Below are positions 28,473-38,329 of a DNA stretch of 64,000 nt, one piece after another. Position 1 is the stretch's first letter; every line of letters begins with the position of its first letter. The notes under the pieces are model-generated. The model did no database searches, was not told where the DNA came from, and saw only the letters and a list, made by a program, of their open reading frames with translations. The position numbers and the translations under genes are program-made. This DNA comes from Methylopila capsulata. GTDB lineage: Bacteria > Pseudomonadota > Alphaproteobacteria > Rhizobiales > Methylopilaceae. The DNA is taken from positions 248,001 to 312,000 of the forward strand of contig NZ_JAFBCY010000002.1 of NCBI RefSeq assembly GCF_016907975.1. Direction: 5' to 3'.

Positions 28473-28955
28473 TCACGACCGGTGGTAGGGATGACCTGCG
28501 AGGATGGTCGCGGCGCGGTAGAGCTGTTCGGCGAGCAGCAAGCGCACGATCTGGTGCGGCCAGGTCATCGCGCCGAAGGCGAGCTTCGCGGTGGCGCGCG
28601 CCAGAAACTCCTCCGCCAGCCCGTCCGCCCCGCCGATCACGAAGGCCACGCCCGCCGCGCCGTCGTCCCGGCGGCGGCCGAGGTCGGCGGCGAAGGCTTC
28701 GCTCGAGGGCGACTTGCCGCCCTCGTCCAGCGCGTAGATCAGGAGCCTGGGGTCGAGCGCGGCTGTAAGCGCCGCGGCCTCGTCGCGCTTTCGGTCGTCC
28801 GGCCTGCGGGCGCGGCTCTCGTCGAGCTCCACGAGCTCCGGCGCGGACAGCGCGATCCCGCGGCCGACCTGGCCGGCGCGCTCGACGTAGCGGCCCAGGA
28901 GTTCGCGTTCGGGCCCGGCCTTCAGCCGGCCGACGGCCGCAATGACGAGACGCAT
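28473..28955 (-). CDS. rlmH: 23S rRNA (pseudouridine1915-N3)-methyltransferase RlmH
   Basis: A 160-residue SPOUT methyltransferase that modifies pseudouridine 1915 in helix 69 of 23S rRNA. It has the family's usual length. Visible landmarks: VGRLKAGPERELLGRYVERA at the start, ALDEGGKSPSSEAFA, the SAM-binding knot FVIGGADGLAEE (about 105-116), and the end LLAEQLYRAATILAGHPYHR. It follows rsfS by 13 bp, the standard arrangement. Confidence 0.96.
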   Translation of the reverse strand: MRLVIAAVGRLKAGPERELLGRYVERAGQVGRGIALSAPELVELDESRARRPDDRKRDEAAALTAALDPRLLIYALDEGGKSPSSEAFAADLGRRRDDGAAGVAFVIGGADGLAEEFLARATAKLAFGAMTWPHQIVRLLLAEQLYRAATILAGHPYHRS

Positions 28956-28968
28956 CGCGGCGCGGCGA

Positions 28969-29352
28969 TCAGGACGCCGAGGCTTCCACCGGACGGTCGG
29001 CGGACCACATCTTCTCGAGATTGTAGAAGGCGCGGACCTCCGGACGGAAGACGTGAACGATCACGTCGCCGGCGTCGATCAGCACCCAGTCGCAATGGGG
29101 CAGGCCCTCGACCAGGGCCTTGCCGTGCCCCTGGGCGCGGAGCTCCTCGACCAGCTTGTCGGCGATCGAGCCCACGTGCCGGTTCGAACGACCGGTGGCG
29201 ATCACCATCTCGTCGGCCAGCGCGGATTTTCCGCGCAGGTCGATGACCACGGTGTCTTCCGCCTTGTTGTCGTCGAGCACATCGAGGATGAGGTGAAGCA
29301 GCGCCGGGTTCGCCGCATCGGGCGCTCCGCCGCCGATATGAGGCGCCATCAA
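28969..29352 (-). CDS. rsfS: Ribosome silencing factor RsfS
   Basis: A 127-residue Iojap/RsfS protein that binds L14 (uL14) and blocks subunit joining. Family landmarks: DDNKAEDTVVIDLRGKSALA (about 27-46), ATGRSNRHVGSIADKLVEEL, and HCDWVLIDAGDVIVHVFRPE, ending with RAFYNLEKMWS. Two in-frame ATGs open the gene (29352 and 29349) and the choice makes no practical difference. It sits between nadD and rlmH as in most proteobacteria. Confidence 0.95.
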   Translation of the reverse strand: MMAPHIGGGAPDAANPALLHLILDVLDDNKAEDTVVIDLRGKSALADEMVIATGRSNRHVGSIADKLVEELRAQGHGKALVEGLPHCDWVLIDAGDVIVHVFRPEVRAFYNLEKMWSADRPVEASAS

Positions 29353-29499
29353 CGGCGTCTCCTTCAGCGCTATGGTGGACAGGGGTCTTCGCCTTCCGTC
29401 AGCCGTCCTCTTAAGCCGGAGGCTCCTCCGACCGCTTCCACATTAACGGCTTCGCAGGGCCTTTTTCAACCGCCTCAACCCAGGAAAGCGCCGCAGCGT

Positions 29500-30138
29500 T
29501 CACGAATCCTGTCGGACGCCGCGCAGCGCGGTGGAGGACAGCGGCGAACGGGGGCCGTGCAGGAAGGTCCAGGCCGGCGGCGGCGAGCCGGCGAGTTCGG
29601 CCGCGGCGGCCTCCGGAACGCGCCGTCCCGCCATGCGCGCGGCCGCCCGGGCGCGAATCGCGGAGAGCGTCGCGCCGGGGCGGTCGACCACCGCGATCGG
29701 GACCTTGGCCGCGATCGCGCGCCAGCGCTCCCACATGTGAAACGTCTCGAGGCTGTCGGCCCCCATGATCCACACGAAGGCGACGCCCGGCGCCCGTCGG
29801 GCGAGATGCGCGATCGTGTCATGAGTGAACCGGGCACCGAGGGCGTCCTCGAATCCGGTGGCGACGATGCGGGGATGACGCGCGACCGCCTGCGCCGCGG
29901 CGACCCGCGCCGCCACCGGCGGCAGTTCGGCGTTGTCCTTCAGCGGATTGCCGGGCGTCACCAGCCACCACACCCGGTCGAGCTTCAGCCGCTTCATGGC
30001 GGTGAGCGTCGCCAGCCGATGGCCGGCGTGCGCCGGATTGAACGAGCCGCCGAACAGGCCGATCCGCATGCCCGGGGCGTGCGGCGGCAGCACCGGCGTG
30101 CCGACGCGACCCGCCGCTCCCCGGGCTTGGCGGTTCAC
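29500..30138 (-). CDS. nadD: Nicotinate-nucleotide adenylyltransferase NadD
   Basis: A 212-residue nucleotidyltransferase making deamido-NAD from nicotinate mononucleotide and ATP. The (T/H)xGH signature is in [19 protein letters not shown] (about 26-44), and the ATP-binding ISSTxxR counterpart is [11 protein letters not shown] near the C-terminus. [11 protein letters not shown] and [19 protein letters not shown] are typical. GTG 30138 overlaps the proA stop in GTGA; an internal ATG at MRIGLFGG would give a shorter form without the 23 Pro/Gly/Arg-rich leading residues. The coupled GTG is favoured, but the start is uncertain. Confidence 0.93.
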   Translation of the reverse strand: MNRQARGAAGRVGTPVLPPHAPGMRIGLFGGSFNPAHAGHRLATLTAMKRLKLDRVWWLVTPGNPLKDNAELPPVAARVAAAQAVARHPRIVATGFEDALGARFTHDTIAHLARRAPGVAFVWIMGADSLETFHMWERWRAIAAKVPIAVVDRPGATLSAIRARAAARMAGRRVPEAAAAELAGSPPPAWTFLHGPRSPLSSTALRGVRQDS

Positions 30139-31418
30139 GGACGCGTCTGGCCCGTCCCGCGGACGCGGTAGTTGAAGGTCGTCAGCTGCTCCAGCCCGAC
30201 CGGCCCGCGCGCGTGCAGGCGGCCGGTGGCGATGCCGATCTCGGCCCCGAAGCCGAACTCGCCGCCGTCTGCGAACTGGGTCGAGGCGTTGTGCAGCACG
30301 ATGGCGCTGTCGACCTCGGCCAGGAAGCGCGCGGCCTCCGCCTCGTCGGCCGTGACGATCGCGTCGGTGTGATGCGAGCCGTAGGCGTCGATGTGAGCGA
30401 GCGCGCCCTCGAGACCGTCGACCACCCGAACCGCGATGATCGCGTCGAGGAACTCGGTGCGCCAGTCCTCGTCGGTCGCGGGCGTCACGCGCGGATCGAC
30501 CAGCCGGGTCTCCGCGTCTCCGCGCACCACGCAGCCCGCGTCGAGCAGGTCCGTCACCAGGGCCGAGAGGTGGGAGGCTGCGACCGCGCGGTCGACCAGC
30601 AGCGTCTCGGCGGCGCCGCAGACGCCGGTGCGGCGCATCTTGGCGTTCATCAGGATCGACCGCGCCATGGCGAGGTCGGCGCCGGCCGCGACGAAGACGT
30701 GGTTGTTGCCGTCGAGATGGGCGAACACCGGCACCCGCGCCTCGGCCTGCACGCGGGCGACGAGGCCCTTGCCGCCGCGGGGCACGATGACGTCGATGTT
30801 ACCGTCGAGGCCCGCGAGCATGGAGCCCACAGCCGCGCGGTCGCGCGTCGGCACGAGCTGGACCGCGTCTTCCGGCAGGCCGGCCTCGGCGAGGCCGAAG
30901 GCGAGCGCGGACTGGATCGTGGCCGAGGAGCGGAAGCTGTCCGTGCCGCCGCGCAGGATCGCGGCGTTGCCGGCCTTGAGGCACAGCGCGCCGGCGTCGG
31001 CGGTGACGTTCGGCCGGCTCTCGTAGATCACGCCGATGACGCCGAGCGGCGTGCGCACGCGCTCGATCGCGAGGCCGTTCGGCCGCGTCCAGGCCGCGGT
31101 CGTCTCGCCCACGGGGTCGGGGAGCGCCGCGACGGCCTCGAGGCCGTCGGCCATGCCCTTGATCCGGGCCGGGGTGAGGGTCAGCCGGTCGAGGAAGGAC
31201 GCGGCGACGCCGGACGCGCGGGCGGCCGCGAGGTCCGCCTCGTTCGCGGTCAGGATCTGCCGCTCTGTCGCGAACAGGCGGCGCGCCGCGGCCTTCAGGG
31301 CCTCGTCCTTCGCCGGGCGGGCTGCGAGCGCGAGCGTCTTCGCGGCGGCGCGGGCGCTGCGGCCGACCTCCAGCATGATGGCGTCGATCTCGATGAGCCG
31401 TTCGGCGGCGGCGGACAT
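30135..31418 (-). CDS. proA: Glutamate-5-semialdehyde dehydrogenase (gamma-glutamyl phosphate reductase) ProA
   Basis: A 427-residue NADPH-dependent enzyme, second step of proline synthesis. The catalytic cysteine is in [16 protein letters not shown] (about residue 265). Other landmarks: [53 protein letters not shown] and [14 protein letters not shown] at the end. A clear GGAGG lies 7 bp before ATG 31418, so it can be translated independently of proB; the 192-bp gap to proB holds a fold-back repeat. nadD follows by a GTGA overlap. Confidence 0.96.
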   Translation of the reverse strand: MSAAAERLIEIDAIMLEVGRSARAAAKTLALAARPAKDEALKAAARRLFATERQILTANEADLAAARASGVAASFLDRLTLTPARIKGMADGLEAVAALPDPVGETTAAWTRPNGLAIERVRTPLGVIGVIYESRPNVTADAGALCLKAGNAAILRGGTDSFRSSATIQSALAFGLAEAGLPEDAVQLVPTRDRAAVGSMLAGLDGNIDVIVPRGGKGLVARVQAEARVPVFAHLDGNNHVFVAAGADLAMARSILMNAKMRRTGVCGAAETLLVDRAVAASHLSALVTDLLDAGCVVRGDAETRLVDPRVTPATDEDWRTEFLDAIIAVRVVDGLEGALAHIDAYGSHHTDAIVTADEAEAARFLAEVDSAIVLHNASTQFADGGEFGFGAEIGIATGRLHARGPVGLEQLTTFNYRVRGTGQTRP

Positions 31419-31517
31419 GGCTGAACCTCCAAGGGAACGCGCCCTTTAGCGCGTTTCGGAAGCCGCGTCATTACACCGTGGGCGCTGAACGGACCTGCGC
31501 GAGGTCCCAAGCCGCGG

Positions 31518-31604
31518 TCATGGTCCGGCTTGAGCGGACCGTCGATGTCAGCCGTCGCGTTCGACGTCGCCGGTGGGTTCTCCGGTCAAGCCGGAGGACG
31601 ACAG
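31518..31604. repeat. Fold-back repeat between proB and proA
   Basis: Inverted ends TGGTCCGGCTTGAGCGGACC and TCCGGTCAAGCCGG, with the centre holding CGTCGCGTTCGACGTC. Same type as 3878-3966. The centre is also found in the loop of the unrelated-arm inverted repeat at 34541-34631. It interrupts the proB-proA junction, which is usually tight. Confidence 0.7.
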
Positions 31605-31610
31605 CGCGCT

Positions 31611-32735
31611 TTACGCCCCCGTCAGGACGAGATCGTCGCGGTGGATGATCGCCGAGCGCCCCCGGAAGCCGAGGATCTCCTCGATGGCGGCGGTCGGCTT
31701 GCCCACGAGCCGTTCGGCGTCGGCGGCGTCGTAGGCGACGAGGCCGCGCGCAAGCTCCTCGCCGTCCGGCGCCCGCACAACCACGGCGTCGCCGCGGGCG
31801 AACTCGCCCTCGACGCGCAGCACGCCCGCGGGCAGCAGCGAGCGTCCATGGTTGAGCGCGGTGGCGGCGCCTGCGTCGACGAAGATCGCGCCGCGGGGGG
31901 CGAGCACGCCGGCGATCCAGCGCTTCCGGGCCTGCGTCGGGTTCTCGCTCGGCAGGAACCAGGTGCAGCGCCCGCCCTGCTCCACCACCGAGAGCGGGCT
32001 GTCGACCTTGCCGGAGGCGATCATCATGTGGATGCCCGCGCCGGTCGCGATCCGGGCGGCCTCGACCTTGGTGCGCATCCCCCCGCGCGAAAACTCCGAC
32101 GCCGCCCCGCCGGCGATCGACTCCACCGAGGCGTTCACGCGCTCGACGATCGGGATCAGCGTCGCGGTCGGATCCTGGGCCGGGGGGGCGGTGTAGAGCC
32201 CGTCGATGTCGGAAAGCAGCACAAGGCAGTCCGCGCTCGCCATGGACGCGACGCGGGCCGCCAGCCGGTCGTTGTCGCCATAGCGGATCTCGGAGGTCGC
32301 GACCGTGTCGTTCTCATTGACGACCGGGATCGCCTTCAGCGCCAGCAGGCGGGCGAGCGTGGCGCGCGCGTTGAGGTAACGCCGCCGCTCCTCGGTGTCG
32401 CCGAGTGTCAGCAAAAGTTGACCTGCGGTTAACCTGTGATCACCCAGAACCTCGGACCACGCGCGGGCCAACGCGATCTGTCCCACCGCGGCGGCGGCCT
32501 GGCTGTCCTCCAGCCGCAGCGCGCCGCGCGGCAGCCCGAGCACCGTGCGGCCGAGCGCGATCGCCCCCGACGACACCACGATCACCTCCGCACCACGTGC
32601 GGCGTGGCGTGCGAGATCGGCCGCGAGGCTTTCCAGCCAGGCGCGCTTGAGCGCGCCCGCGACCTGGTCGACGAGCAGCGCCGAGCCGATCTTGACGACG
32701 ATGCGGTTGAAGGAGGCGAGCGAGGGAGCGGTCAC
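31611..32735 (-). CDS. proB: Glutamate 5-kinase ProB
   Basis: A 374-residue kinase, the first and feedback-controlled step of proline synthesis. The amino-acid kinase domain (1-265) shows [43 protein letters not shown] and [15 protein letters not shown]-terminal PUA domain (about 280-365) starts near [23 protein letters not shown] 32735 overlaps the vapC stop in GTGA, an unusual coupling of a biosynthetic gene to a toxin gene. Confidence 0.95.
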   Translation of the reverse strand: MTAPSLASFNRIVVKIGSALLVDQVAGALKRAWLESLAADLARHAARGAEVIVVSSGAIALGRTVLGLPRGALRLEDSQAAAAVGQIALARAWSEVLGDHRLTAGQLLLTLGDTEERRRYLNARATLARLLALKAIPVVNENDTVATSEIRYGDNDRLAARVASMASADCLVLLSDIDGLYTAPPAQDPTATLIPIVERVNASVESIAGGAASEFSRGGMRTKVEAARIATGAGIHMMIASGKVDSPLSVVEQGGRCTWFLPSENPTQARKRWIAGVLAPRGAIFVDAGAATALNHGRSLLPAGVLRVEGEFARGDAVVVRAPDGEELARGLVAYDAADAERLVGKPTAAIEEILGFRGRSAIIHRDDLVLTGA

Positions 32736-33133
32736 GTTGTGAAGGCCGGCTGGATGTCGGTGTGGGTAAAGTCATCGCCCTTGAAGAGCAGCGGGAGACG
32801 GTGATGTTTCGCGACGGCGTATGACATGCAGTCGCCGAGATCGAGCTGAGCCTTAGTGCCGCGCCCCTTGCCGAAATGGGAGATCGCGAAATCGGCCGCG
32901 CGGTAATGATCGAGCGTGAACGGCGTGACCTCCAGCGTTGGATCGTCGAGAAAGTCGTTCATGAAAAGCGAGGCCTTGCCGTCCGATCCAAGTTTGCCCG
33001 CCAGCACGACCCGGGCCTCGATCAGCGTCGGAGCGCCGACCAGCGCGCCCCTGGCGACAAGCCGCACGAACGCCTCCTCTTCCGGCTCCGCCAGGGCGAT
33101 CGCGATGATCGCGGACGTGTCGAGAGCGATCAC
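32732..33133 (-). CDS. vapC: Type II toxin VapC, PIN-domain ribonuclease
   Basis: A 133-residue PIN-domain protein. The acidic active-site residues are in place: Asp in [12 protein letters not shown] (residue 5), Glu in [11 protein letters not shown] (about residue 40), Asp in [15 protein letters not shown] (about residues 97-101). The length and the [11 protein letters not shown] ending fit VapC of the type found next to Rv0623-like antitoxins. VapC toxins cut tRNA or rRNA. GTG 33133 overlaps the vapB stop, and its own stop overlaps the proB start. No inactivating change is seen, so the module looks functional. Confidence 0.93.
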   Translation of the reverse strand: MIALDTSAIIAIALAEPEEEAFVRLVARGALVGAPTLIEARVVLAGKLGSDGKASLFMNDFLDDPTLEVTPFTLDHYRAADFAISHFGKGRGTKAQLDLGDCMSYAVAKHHRLPLLFKGDDFTHTDIQPAFTT

Positions 33134-33399
33134 TTCGGCAGACCGTACTCGTCGTACAGGTCGTCATGGTCCGAGGTGGCTCCGGGAAGCGCCTGCGCTG
33201 CGGTGCGCTTCGCCAATGCGCGCAGCGATTCATACCGCTGCAACTGAGTTGGGGTCATGCCGTCCACCGCCGGCAGGGTCTCGCCGTAAACCCGCAGGGC
33301 GTCTCGGACGACGTCGGTCACCGGCCGCCCGACGCGGCGCGCAATGATGTGCGCGAGTTCGTAGGCTTCGTCGTTACGGACGTTCAGCTGGCGTCCCAT
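33130..33399 (-). CDS. vapB: Type II antitoxin VapB (Rv0623/PSK-type)
   Basis: An 89-residue protein with an N-terminal ribbon-helix-helix region (LNVRNDEAYELAHIIARRVG, about 5-24) and an acidic C-terminus ([14 protein letters not shown]) that would wrap the toxin. ATG 33399 is preceded by AAGGAG, 9 bp upstream. The start codon and SD sit inside or between the arms of a perfect palindrome, the expected place for autoregulation. It overlaps vapC by GTGA. Confidence 0.92.
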   Translation of the reverse strand: MGRQLNVRNDEAYELAHIIARRVGRPVTDVVRDALRVYGETLPAVDGMTPTQLQRYESLRALAKRTAAQALPGATSDHDDLYDEYGLPK

Positions 33400-33428
33400 G
33401 CTAGCTCTCCTTGAACACGAGCTAGCAT
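33398..33428. promoter_or_regulatory. Perfect palindrome around vapB ribosome binding site
   Basis: ATGCTAGCTC (33398-33407) and GAGCTAGCAT (33419-33428) are exact inverted copies 11 bp apart. The spacer carries the vapB Shine-Dalgarno, and the left arm contains the vapB start codon. It is the only such element in the 41-bp gap to obgE. It can be a VapBC operator or an mRNA hairpin that presents the SD in its loop. Confidence 0.75.
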
Positions 33429-33440
33429 ACACCCGCGCCG

Positions 33441-34631
<1,191 letters not shown>

Positions 34632-34721
34632 GGCGTGCGGCCGTGCGCAGCAGCCGGCCACTGGCCAAACTGCTTTCGCGCAGGCTCTAGCACATTTCTG
34701 GCGTAAGCGAACGTCCCAAGG

Positions 34722-35261
34722 TCAGCGGCGCGGAGCGGCCATGCGGATCACGATGTCGACCGTGCCAATGGGCAGCCCGAGCTTGGACACGCGGGCCTTG
34801 TTCTCGACGACGCCGGGGCCGCGGCGCACCAGCGTGTCCTCGAAATGCACCTGCGCCGTGCTTCCGCCGGTCTTGAGCTTCACGTCGTAGGACAGGCGCA
34901 AGGTGTTGCCGCTCTCCACACCGGTCGCGACGCCCACAACGTCGTCACGGCGGCCTTCGTAGCGGCCGGGGCCGACTCGGCGGAAGCGCCAGACGTGGCG
35001 CTCGGTCTCGCCGTCGGCGTAGGCGATGTCCTCGGCGAGATCGAGCCCCTGCGCGGTGCGACGGCCGTTGAAGACCACCTTGAACGGCCGGGTCGAGCCG
35101 GTGAGCGTGTTTCGGAACACGCCCTCCCCCGTACCCCGTCCGGCGAAGGTCCGCTCCAGCGCGAAGGCGGGCCCGGGGCCGTCCTCGCCGACGACCTTCG
35201 GCGCGCCGGCGCAGGCGGCGAGAGCAACGGGGAGAGCAAGAGCGGCAAGGACAGCGCGCAT
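34722..35261 (-). CDS. DUF3833-family lipoprotein
   Basis: A 179-residue protein with a signal peptide ending in a lipobox (ALAACAGAP, Cys near residue 18). The lipidated body would face the periplasm. Family landmarks: RTFAGRGTGEGVFRNTLTG, YADGETERHVWRFRRVGPGR, GNTLRLSYDVKLK. The frame is open upstream to 35465, but ATG 35261 gives a correct signal peptide and the upstream part overlaps the GNAT gene. Function of DUF3833 is unknown. Confidence 0.82.
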   Translation of the reverse strand: MRAVLAALALPVALAACAGAPKVVGEDGPGPAFALERTFAGRGTGEGVFRNTLTGSTRPFKVVFNGRRTAQGLDLAEDIAYADGETERHVWRFRRVGPGRYEGRRDDVVGVATGVESGNTLRLSYDVKLKTGGSTAQVHFEDTLVRRGPGVVENKARVSKLGLPIGTVDIVIRMAAPRR

Positions 35262-35332
35262 GGAAGATGCCTCCGGCGGACGGGACGGTCGACGTGGATA
35301 CGTCGCCCGTCCCGCCGCGGATGCGCCGCCCG

Positions 35333-36451
35333 TCAGCCCCCGAAGGCGCGGACGTCCGACGCCGCCCATTCCCGGAACGACAGGAAGGTGTCGCGGTCGA
35401 GCCGGAAGCGATCCGCCGCCAGCGAGCCGCCGGAGGCGGGCCGCACCAGCGTCGAGCCCTCCCACTGGAAGCCGCAGCGGATCAGCACCTGGCGCGAGGC
35501 CCAGTCGCTCGCCCGGCAGTTGGCGCGCGCCGCCTTGGCGCCGCCGCCGAGGAAGGCCGCCTCGAGCGTCGCCCGCGCCGCCTCCACCATCAGGCCGCGG
35601 CCGCGGTGGGCCGCGCCCAGCCAGAAGCCGAGCTCGACCACGCCCGGCTCCACCGACCGCCAGCCGACGCCGCCCACCACCGTCCGCTCATCCTTGAGCC
35701 GCAGGATCAGGCTGAGGTTGGTCGGCCGCATCTCGCGCGCCGCACGCAACACGAGGGCCTGGGCGTCCGCGGTGAGGGCGAGTTCGGCGAAGGGCGCCGT
35801 GGCGAGGCCGAACGGAGCCTCCGCGGCGCTTGCGATCTCGGCCACGTCGGCGCGCGTCGGCATGCGCAGGCTGAGGCGCGGCGTCTCGATCGCCGGCTGG
35901 CCGTCGACCCAGGCGGCGCGCGCAAGCGCCGACGTCGCGATCCGCACGGTCGCGCCGCGCGCCTTTGAGCAGACCTCGGTCTCGCCGGTCGGCTGAAACC
36001 CGAGTCGCGCAAGAAGACGCCCCGAGGCGGGGTTGTCGAGCATATGCCCGGCGGCGATCGTCGCGACGTCGGTCGTGGCGAAGACGAAGTCGACGAAGGC
36101 GCGCACGGCCAGCCGGCCGACCCCGCGGCCGTGGAAGGGCGCAGCCAGCCAATAGCCGAGCTCCGGCGTCACGCCGGAGGCGTCGATCGCGACCACGCCG
36201 GCGAGAACGCCGTCCACCGAGACGCCGGCCGCGAGCATGTCGCGGCGCCCGGCGACGCTCTTCAGCCAGGCTTCGGCGTCGTCGAGGCCGTAGGGATGGG
36301 GGACCTGCGTGAGATTTCGGGCGACGGCGACGTCGCTCAAGGCCGCGGCGATGGCCGGGGCGTCGTTCAGGGTCAGGCGGCGGAGGCGGACGATCGTCTC
36401 CGCGGTGGTACAGTCTTCGAGCAACAGACCTTCATCGAACAGCATCGACAT
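35333..36451 (-). CDS. Tandem GNAT-family N-acetyltransferase
   Basis: A 372-residue protein with two RimJ-like GNAT domains. Domain 1 (about 20-180) reads VRLRRLTLNDAPAIAAALSD and ELGYWLAAPFHGRGVGRLAV (acetyl-CoA loop). Domain 2 (about 190-345) reads IETPRLSLRMPTRADVAEI and ELGFWLGAAHRGRGLMVEAA. Both keep the R/Q-x-x-G-x-G/A-like loop, so both may bind acetyl-CoA. GNAT genes often lie between rpmA and obgE in Rhizobiales, usually as separate or single domains. The acetylated substrate is unknown. Confidence 0.88.
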   Translation of the reverse strand: MSMLFDEGLLLEDCTTAETIVRLRRLTLNDAPAIAAALSDVAVARNLTQVPHPYGLDDAEAWLKSVAGRRDMLAAGVSVDGVLAGVVAIDASGVTPELGYWLAAPFHGRGVGRLAVRAFVDFVFATTDVATIAAGHMLDNPASGRLLARLGFQPTGETEVCSKARGATVRIATSALARAAWVDGQPAIETPRLSLRMPTRADVAEIASAAEAPFGLATAPFAELALTADAQALVLRAAREMRPTNLSLILRLKDERTVVGGVGWRSVEPGVVELGFWLGAAHRGRGLMVEAARATLEAAFLGGGAKAARANCRASDWASRQVLIRCGFQWEGSTLVRPASGGSLAADRFRLDRDTFLSFREWAASDVRAFGG

Positions 36452-36473
36452 CGAACCGGACCTTCCGAAACGG

Positions 36474-36508
36474 CGACGGGGGAGAACGGTCGCCCGTCTC
36501 CCCCGTCG
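36474..36508 (-). terminator. Hairpin downstream of rpmA
   Basis: Perfect 12-bp stem (CGACGGGGGAGA / TCTCCCCCGTCG) with an 11-nt loop, 76 bp after the rpmA stop on the minus strand. Only a short T-rich stretch (CGTTTCGG) follows, so efficiency is unclear. It lies just before the GNAT start and could separate it from the ribosomal operon. Confidence 0.45.
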
Positions 36509-36583
36509 GTCCGGACCTATTCGGTCCTGTCTTGATCCGCCGGGGGTGTTGGGCCCGGCGGGAAGCGTCGCTTCAACCCGCCG

Positions 36584-36859
36584 TCATTCCGCAGCTTCGG
36601 CCGCCTGGGCGGCGGTCACGTTCACGTAAGTGCGGCCGTTGGCTTTCGATACGAACAGCACCTGACCTTCGACGGTCGCGAAAATCGTATGGTCCTTGCC
36701 CATGCCGACATTGGCGCCCGGATGCCACTTGGTGCCGCGCTGACGCACGAGAATGTTGCCCGGAATGACGTGCTCGCCGCCGAACTTCTTCACGCCGAGG
36801 CGTCGGCCTGCGGAATCGCGGCCGTTGCGGGAGGAGCCGCCTGCCTTCTTATGAGCCAT
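36584..36859 (-). CDS. rpmA: 50S ribosomal protein L27
   Basis: A 91-residue L27 (bL27) with the conserved N-terminus [20 protein letters not shown] that reaches into the peptidyl-transferase centre. [20 protein letters not shown] and [16 protein letters not shown] follow. No N-terminal extension needing cleavage is present. Located 25 bp after rplU, its usual partner. Confidence 0.98.
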   Translation of the reverse strand: MAHKKAGGSSRNGRDSAGRRLGVKKFGGEHVIPGNILVRQRGTKWHPGANVGMGKDHTIFATVEGQVLFVSKANGRTYVNVTAAQAAEAAE

Positions 36860-36884
36860 CGGAGTTCTCCTTTTCTCGAGCCGG

Positions 36885-37208
36885 TCAGTTCTTGGAGGCG
36901 CCGGTCAGGCCGACGATCTTGACGATCGTGTGGTCCTGACGGTGGCCGCGCTTGCGCTTCGAGTTCTGGCGGCGGCGCTTCTTGAAGGCGATGACCTTCG
37001 CGCCGCGCGCGTGCTCGACGATCTCGGCCGCAACCGAAGCGCCCGAAACGAACGGCGCGCCGAACGTCACGTCGTCGCCCGAACCGATAAAGAGGATCTC
37101 GCCAAAATTCACTGTGGAGCCGGCCTCGCCCTCGAGCTTGCCGACCGTGATCACGTCGCCTTCGGCGACCCGGTGCTGCTTGCCGCCGGTCTTGATGACT
37201 GCGAACAT
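36885..37208 (-). CDS. rplU: 50S ribosomal protein L21
   Basis: A 107-residue L21 (bL21): [20 protein letters not shown] at the start, [20 protein letters not shown] in the basic tail region, and [11 protein letters not shown] near the end. The frame is open upstream to 37295, but only the ATG at 37208 gives the conserved N-terminus. First gene of rplU-rpmA; the 196-bp upstream gap should hold the promoter and leader, though no clear -35/-10 pair was picked out. Confidence 0.98.
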   Translation of the reverse strand: MFAVIKTGGKQHRVAEGDVITVGKLEGEAGSTVNFGEILFIGSGDDVTFGAPFVSGASVAAEIVEHARGAKVIAFKKRRRQNSKRKRGHRQDHTIVKIVGLTGASKN

Positions 37209-37404
37209 CGTTTTCAAAGTCCCGTGTTCATAACGCGCTCCCGAGGCGGAATGCCCTTGGCGCGGCTTTTTGTCAGTCTGGGTCGTGTCGCCCAAACGGA
37301 ATGGCGCGAATGAGAGGTCCCACCGCGCCAGCGCGTGTCTCTACAGCGGGAGCGGGGTTCCGGTCAACCGCGAAGCGTCGTCTCTCCCCCGCGCGGCGGC
37401 GACG

Positions 37405-38139
37405 TCAAAGTCCCTTCATCAGCGGGGCTGAGAACGGCGGCCAGTCGCCGACCGGGACCCCGCCCGCGCGCAGCATCTCTCCGGCCCAGACGTTGCAGGT
37501 GCGGACCGGCGAAAACGCGCCCACGGCCGCGAAGTAGGCGTCGCCGTAGCCCTGCGTCGCCCCCGCGAGCGGCTGGACGCGCCCTTCGGCGTCGCGGGCG
37601 AACGAGGCGTCGATCCGCGCCGTCATGGCGGCGTAGAGCGGCGCGGCGATCCCCACCGCCCGCACGTTGGCGCCGTCCGCCCGGACGCGCGCGACCGGCA
37701 GCACGTGCATCACCGTCCGGTCGAAGGCGAGCGCGCGCAGCATGGCGCCGACGGTGAGGTCGGTCAGCGCGCCGACCTCGGCATAGGCCGTGCGGGAGCC
37801 CCAGCCGAACGCGACATAGGGCGCGTTGCGGCCGGGCGTGGCGATGGGCGACGCGTCGAGCAGCGACCGCCAGTCCTTCGACGGGTCGATGGTCGGGAGC
37901 ACGAGATCGATGTGGTAGCCGTTGTCGACGACGAAGATCGTCACCCGCCGGCCAGCCATCGCCGTCATCGAGGGGCCGAAGGCGATCGACCCGGTCGCGG
38001 CGGCGCCGAGATAGAGCACCCCTGCCACGGCGAGGGCCTCGATCAGCCCGAGCAGACCCGCGATGATCGTCCGCGCCGCGCGCGCTCTGTCCACAGGCCT
38101 CTCCGAGGTTCGAAAAAAGCGACGATACCCGCCTTGCAT
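37405..38139 (-). CDS. TIGR02117/DUF2459 family protein
   Basis: A 244-residue protein with an N-terminal membrane helix (about 22-45, IIAGLLGLIEALAVAGVLYL). The rest is predicted periplasmic and carries the family signature VVDNGYHIDLVLP and YVAFGWGSRTAYAEV, and the end TCNVWAGEMLRAGGVPVG. Function is unknown; the conserved His, Asp and Cys hint at a NlpC/P60-like fold, which I cannot confirm. Start taken at ATG 38139; a GTG at 38094 is possible and would still keep the membrane helix. Confidence 0.8.
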   Translation of the reverse strand: MQGGYRRFFRTSERPVDRARAARTIIAGLLGLIEALAVAGVLYLGAAATGSIAFGPSMTAMAGRRVTIFVVDNGYHIDLVLPTIDPSKDWRSLLDASPIATPGRNAPYVAFGWGSRTAYAEVGALTDLTVGAMLRALAFDRTVMHVLPVARVRADGANVRAVGIAAPLYAAMTARIDASFARDAEGRVQPLAGATQGYGDAYFAAVGAFSPVRTCNVWAGEMLRAGGVPVGDWPPFSAPLMKGL

Positions 38140-38204
38140 TCCTTCGGCGGCTGCGGCATAGGAAGCGCCTCGTCGGCGGCAGCGTCGACGGTCGACGAAA
38201 GCGG

Positions 38205-38279
38205 GCGGGCGTAGCTCAGGGGTAGAGCACAACCTTGCCAAGGTTGGGGTCGTGGGTTCGAATCCCATCGCCCGCTCCA
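38205..38279 (+). tRNA. tRNA-Gly(GCC)
   Basis: A 75-nt tRNA including an encoded CCA end. Acceptor stem GCGGGCG/CGCCCGC pairs fully; D arm GCTC-AGGGGTA-GAGC; anticodon arm CAACC-TTGCCAA-GGTTG with anticodon GCC (glycine); T arm GTGGG-TTCGAAT-CCCAT. Discriminator base T. A strong terminator follows 7 nt later. Its 3' end is nearly duplicated at 39124-39140. Confidence 0.97.
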
Positions 38280-38285
38280 GTCGAC

Positions 38286-38329
38286 AAAACGACGAAAGCC
38301 GCGGGTAGCTCCGCGGCTTTCGTCGTTTT
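38286..38329 (+). terminator. Rho-independent terminator after tRNA-Gly
   Basis: Perfect 19-bp inverted repeat, AAAACGACGAAAGCCGCGG and CCGCGGCTTTCGTCGTTTT, with a 6-nt loop; the A-rich start and T-rich end make it active in both directions. Confidence 0.88.
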
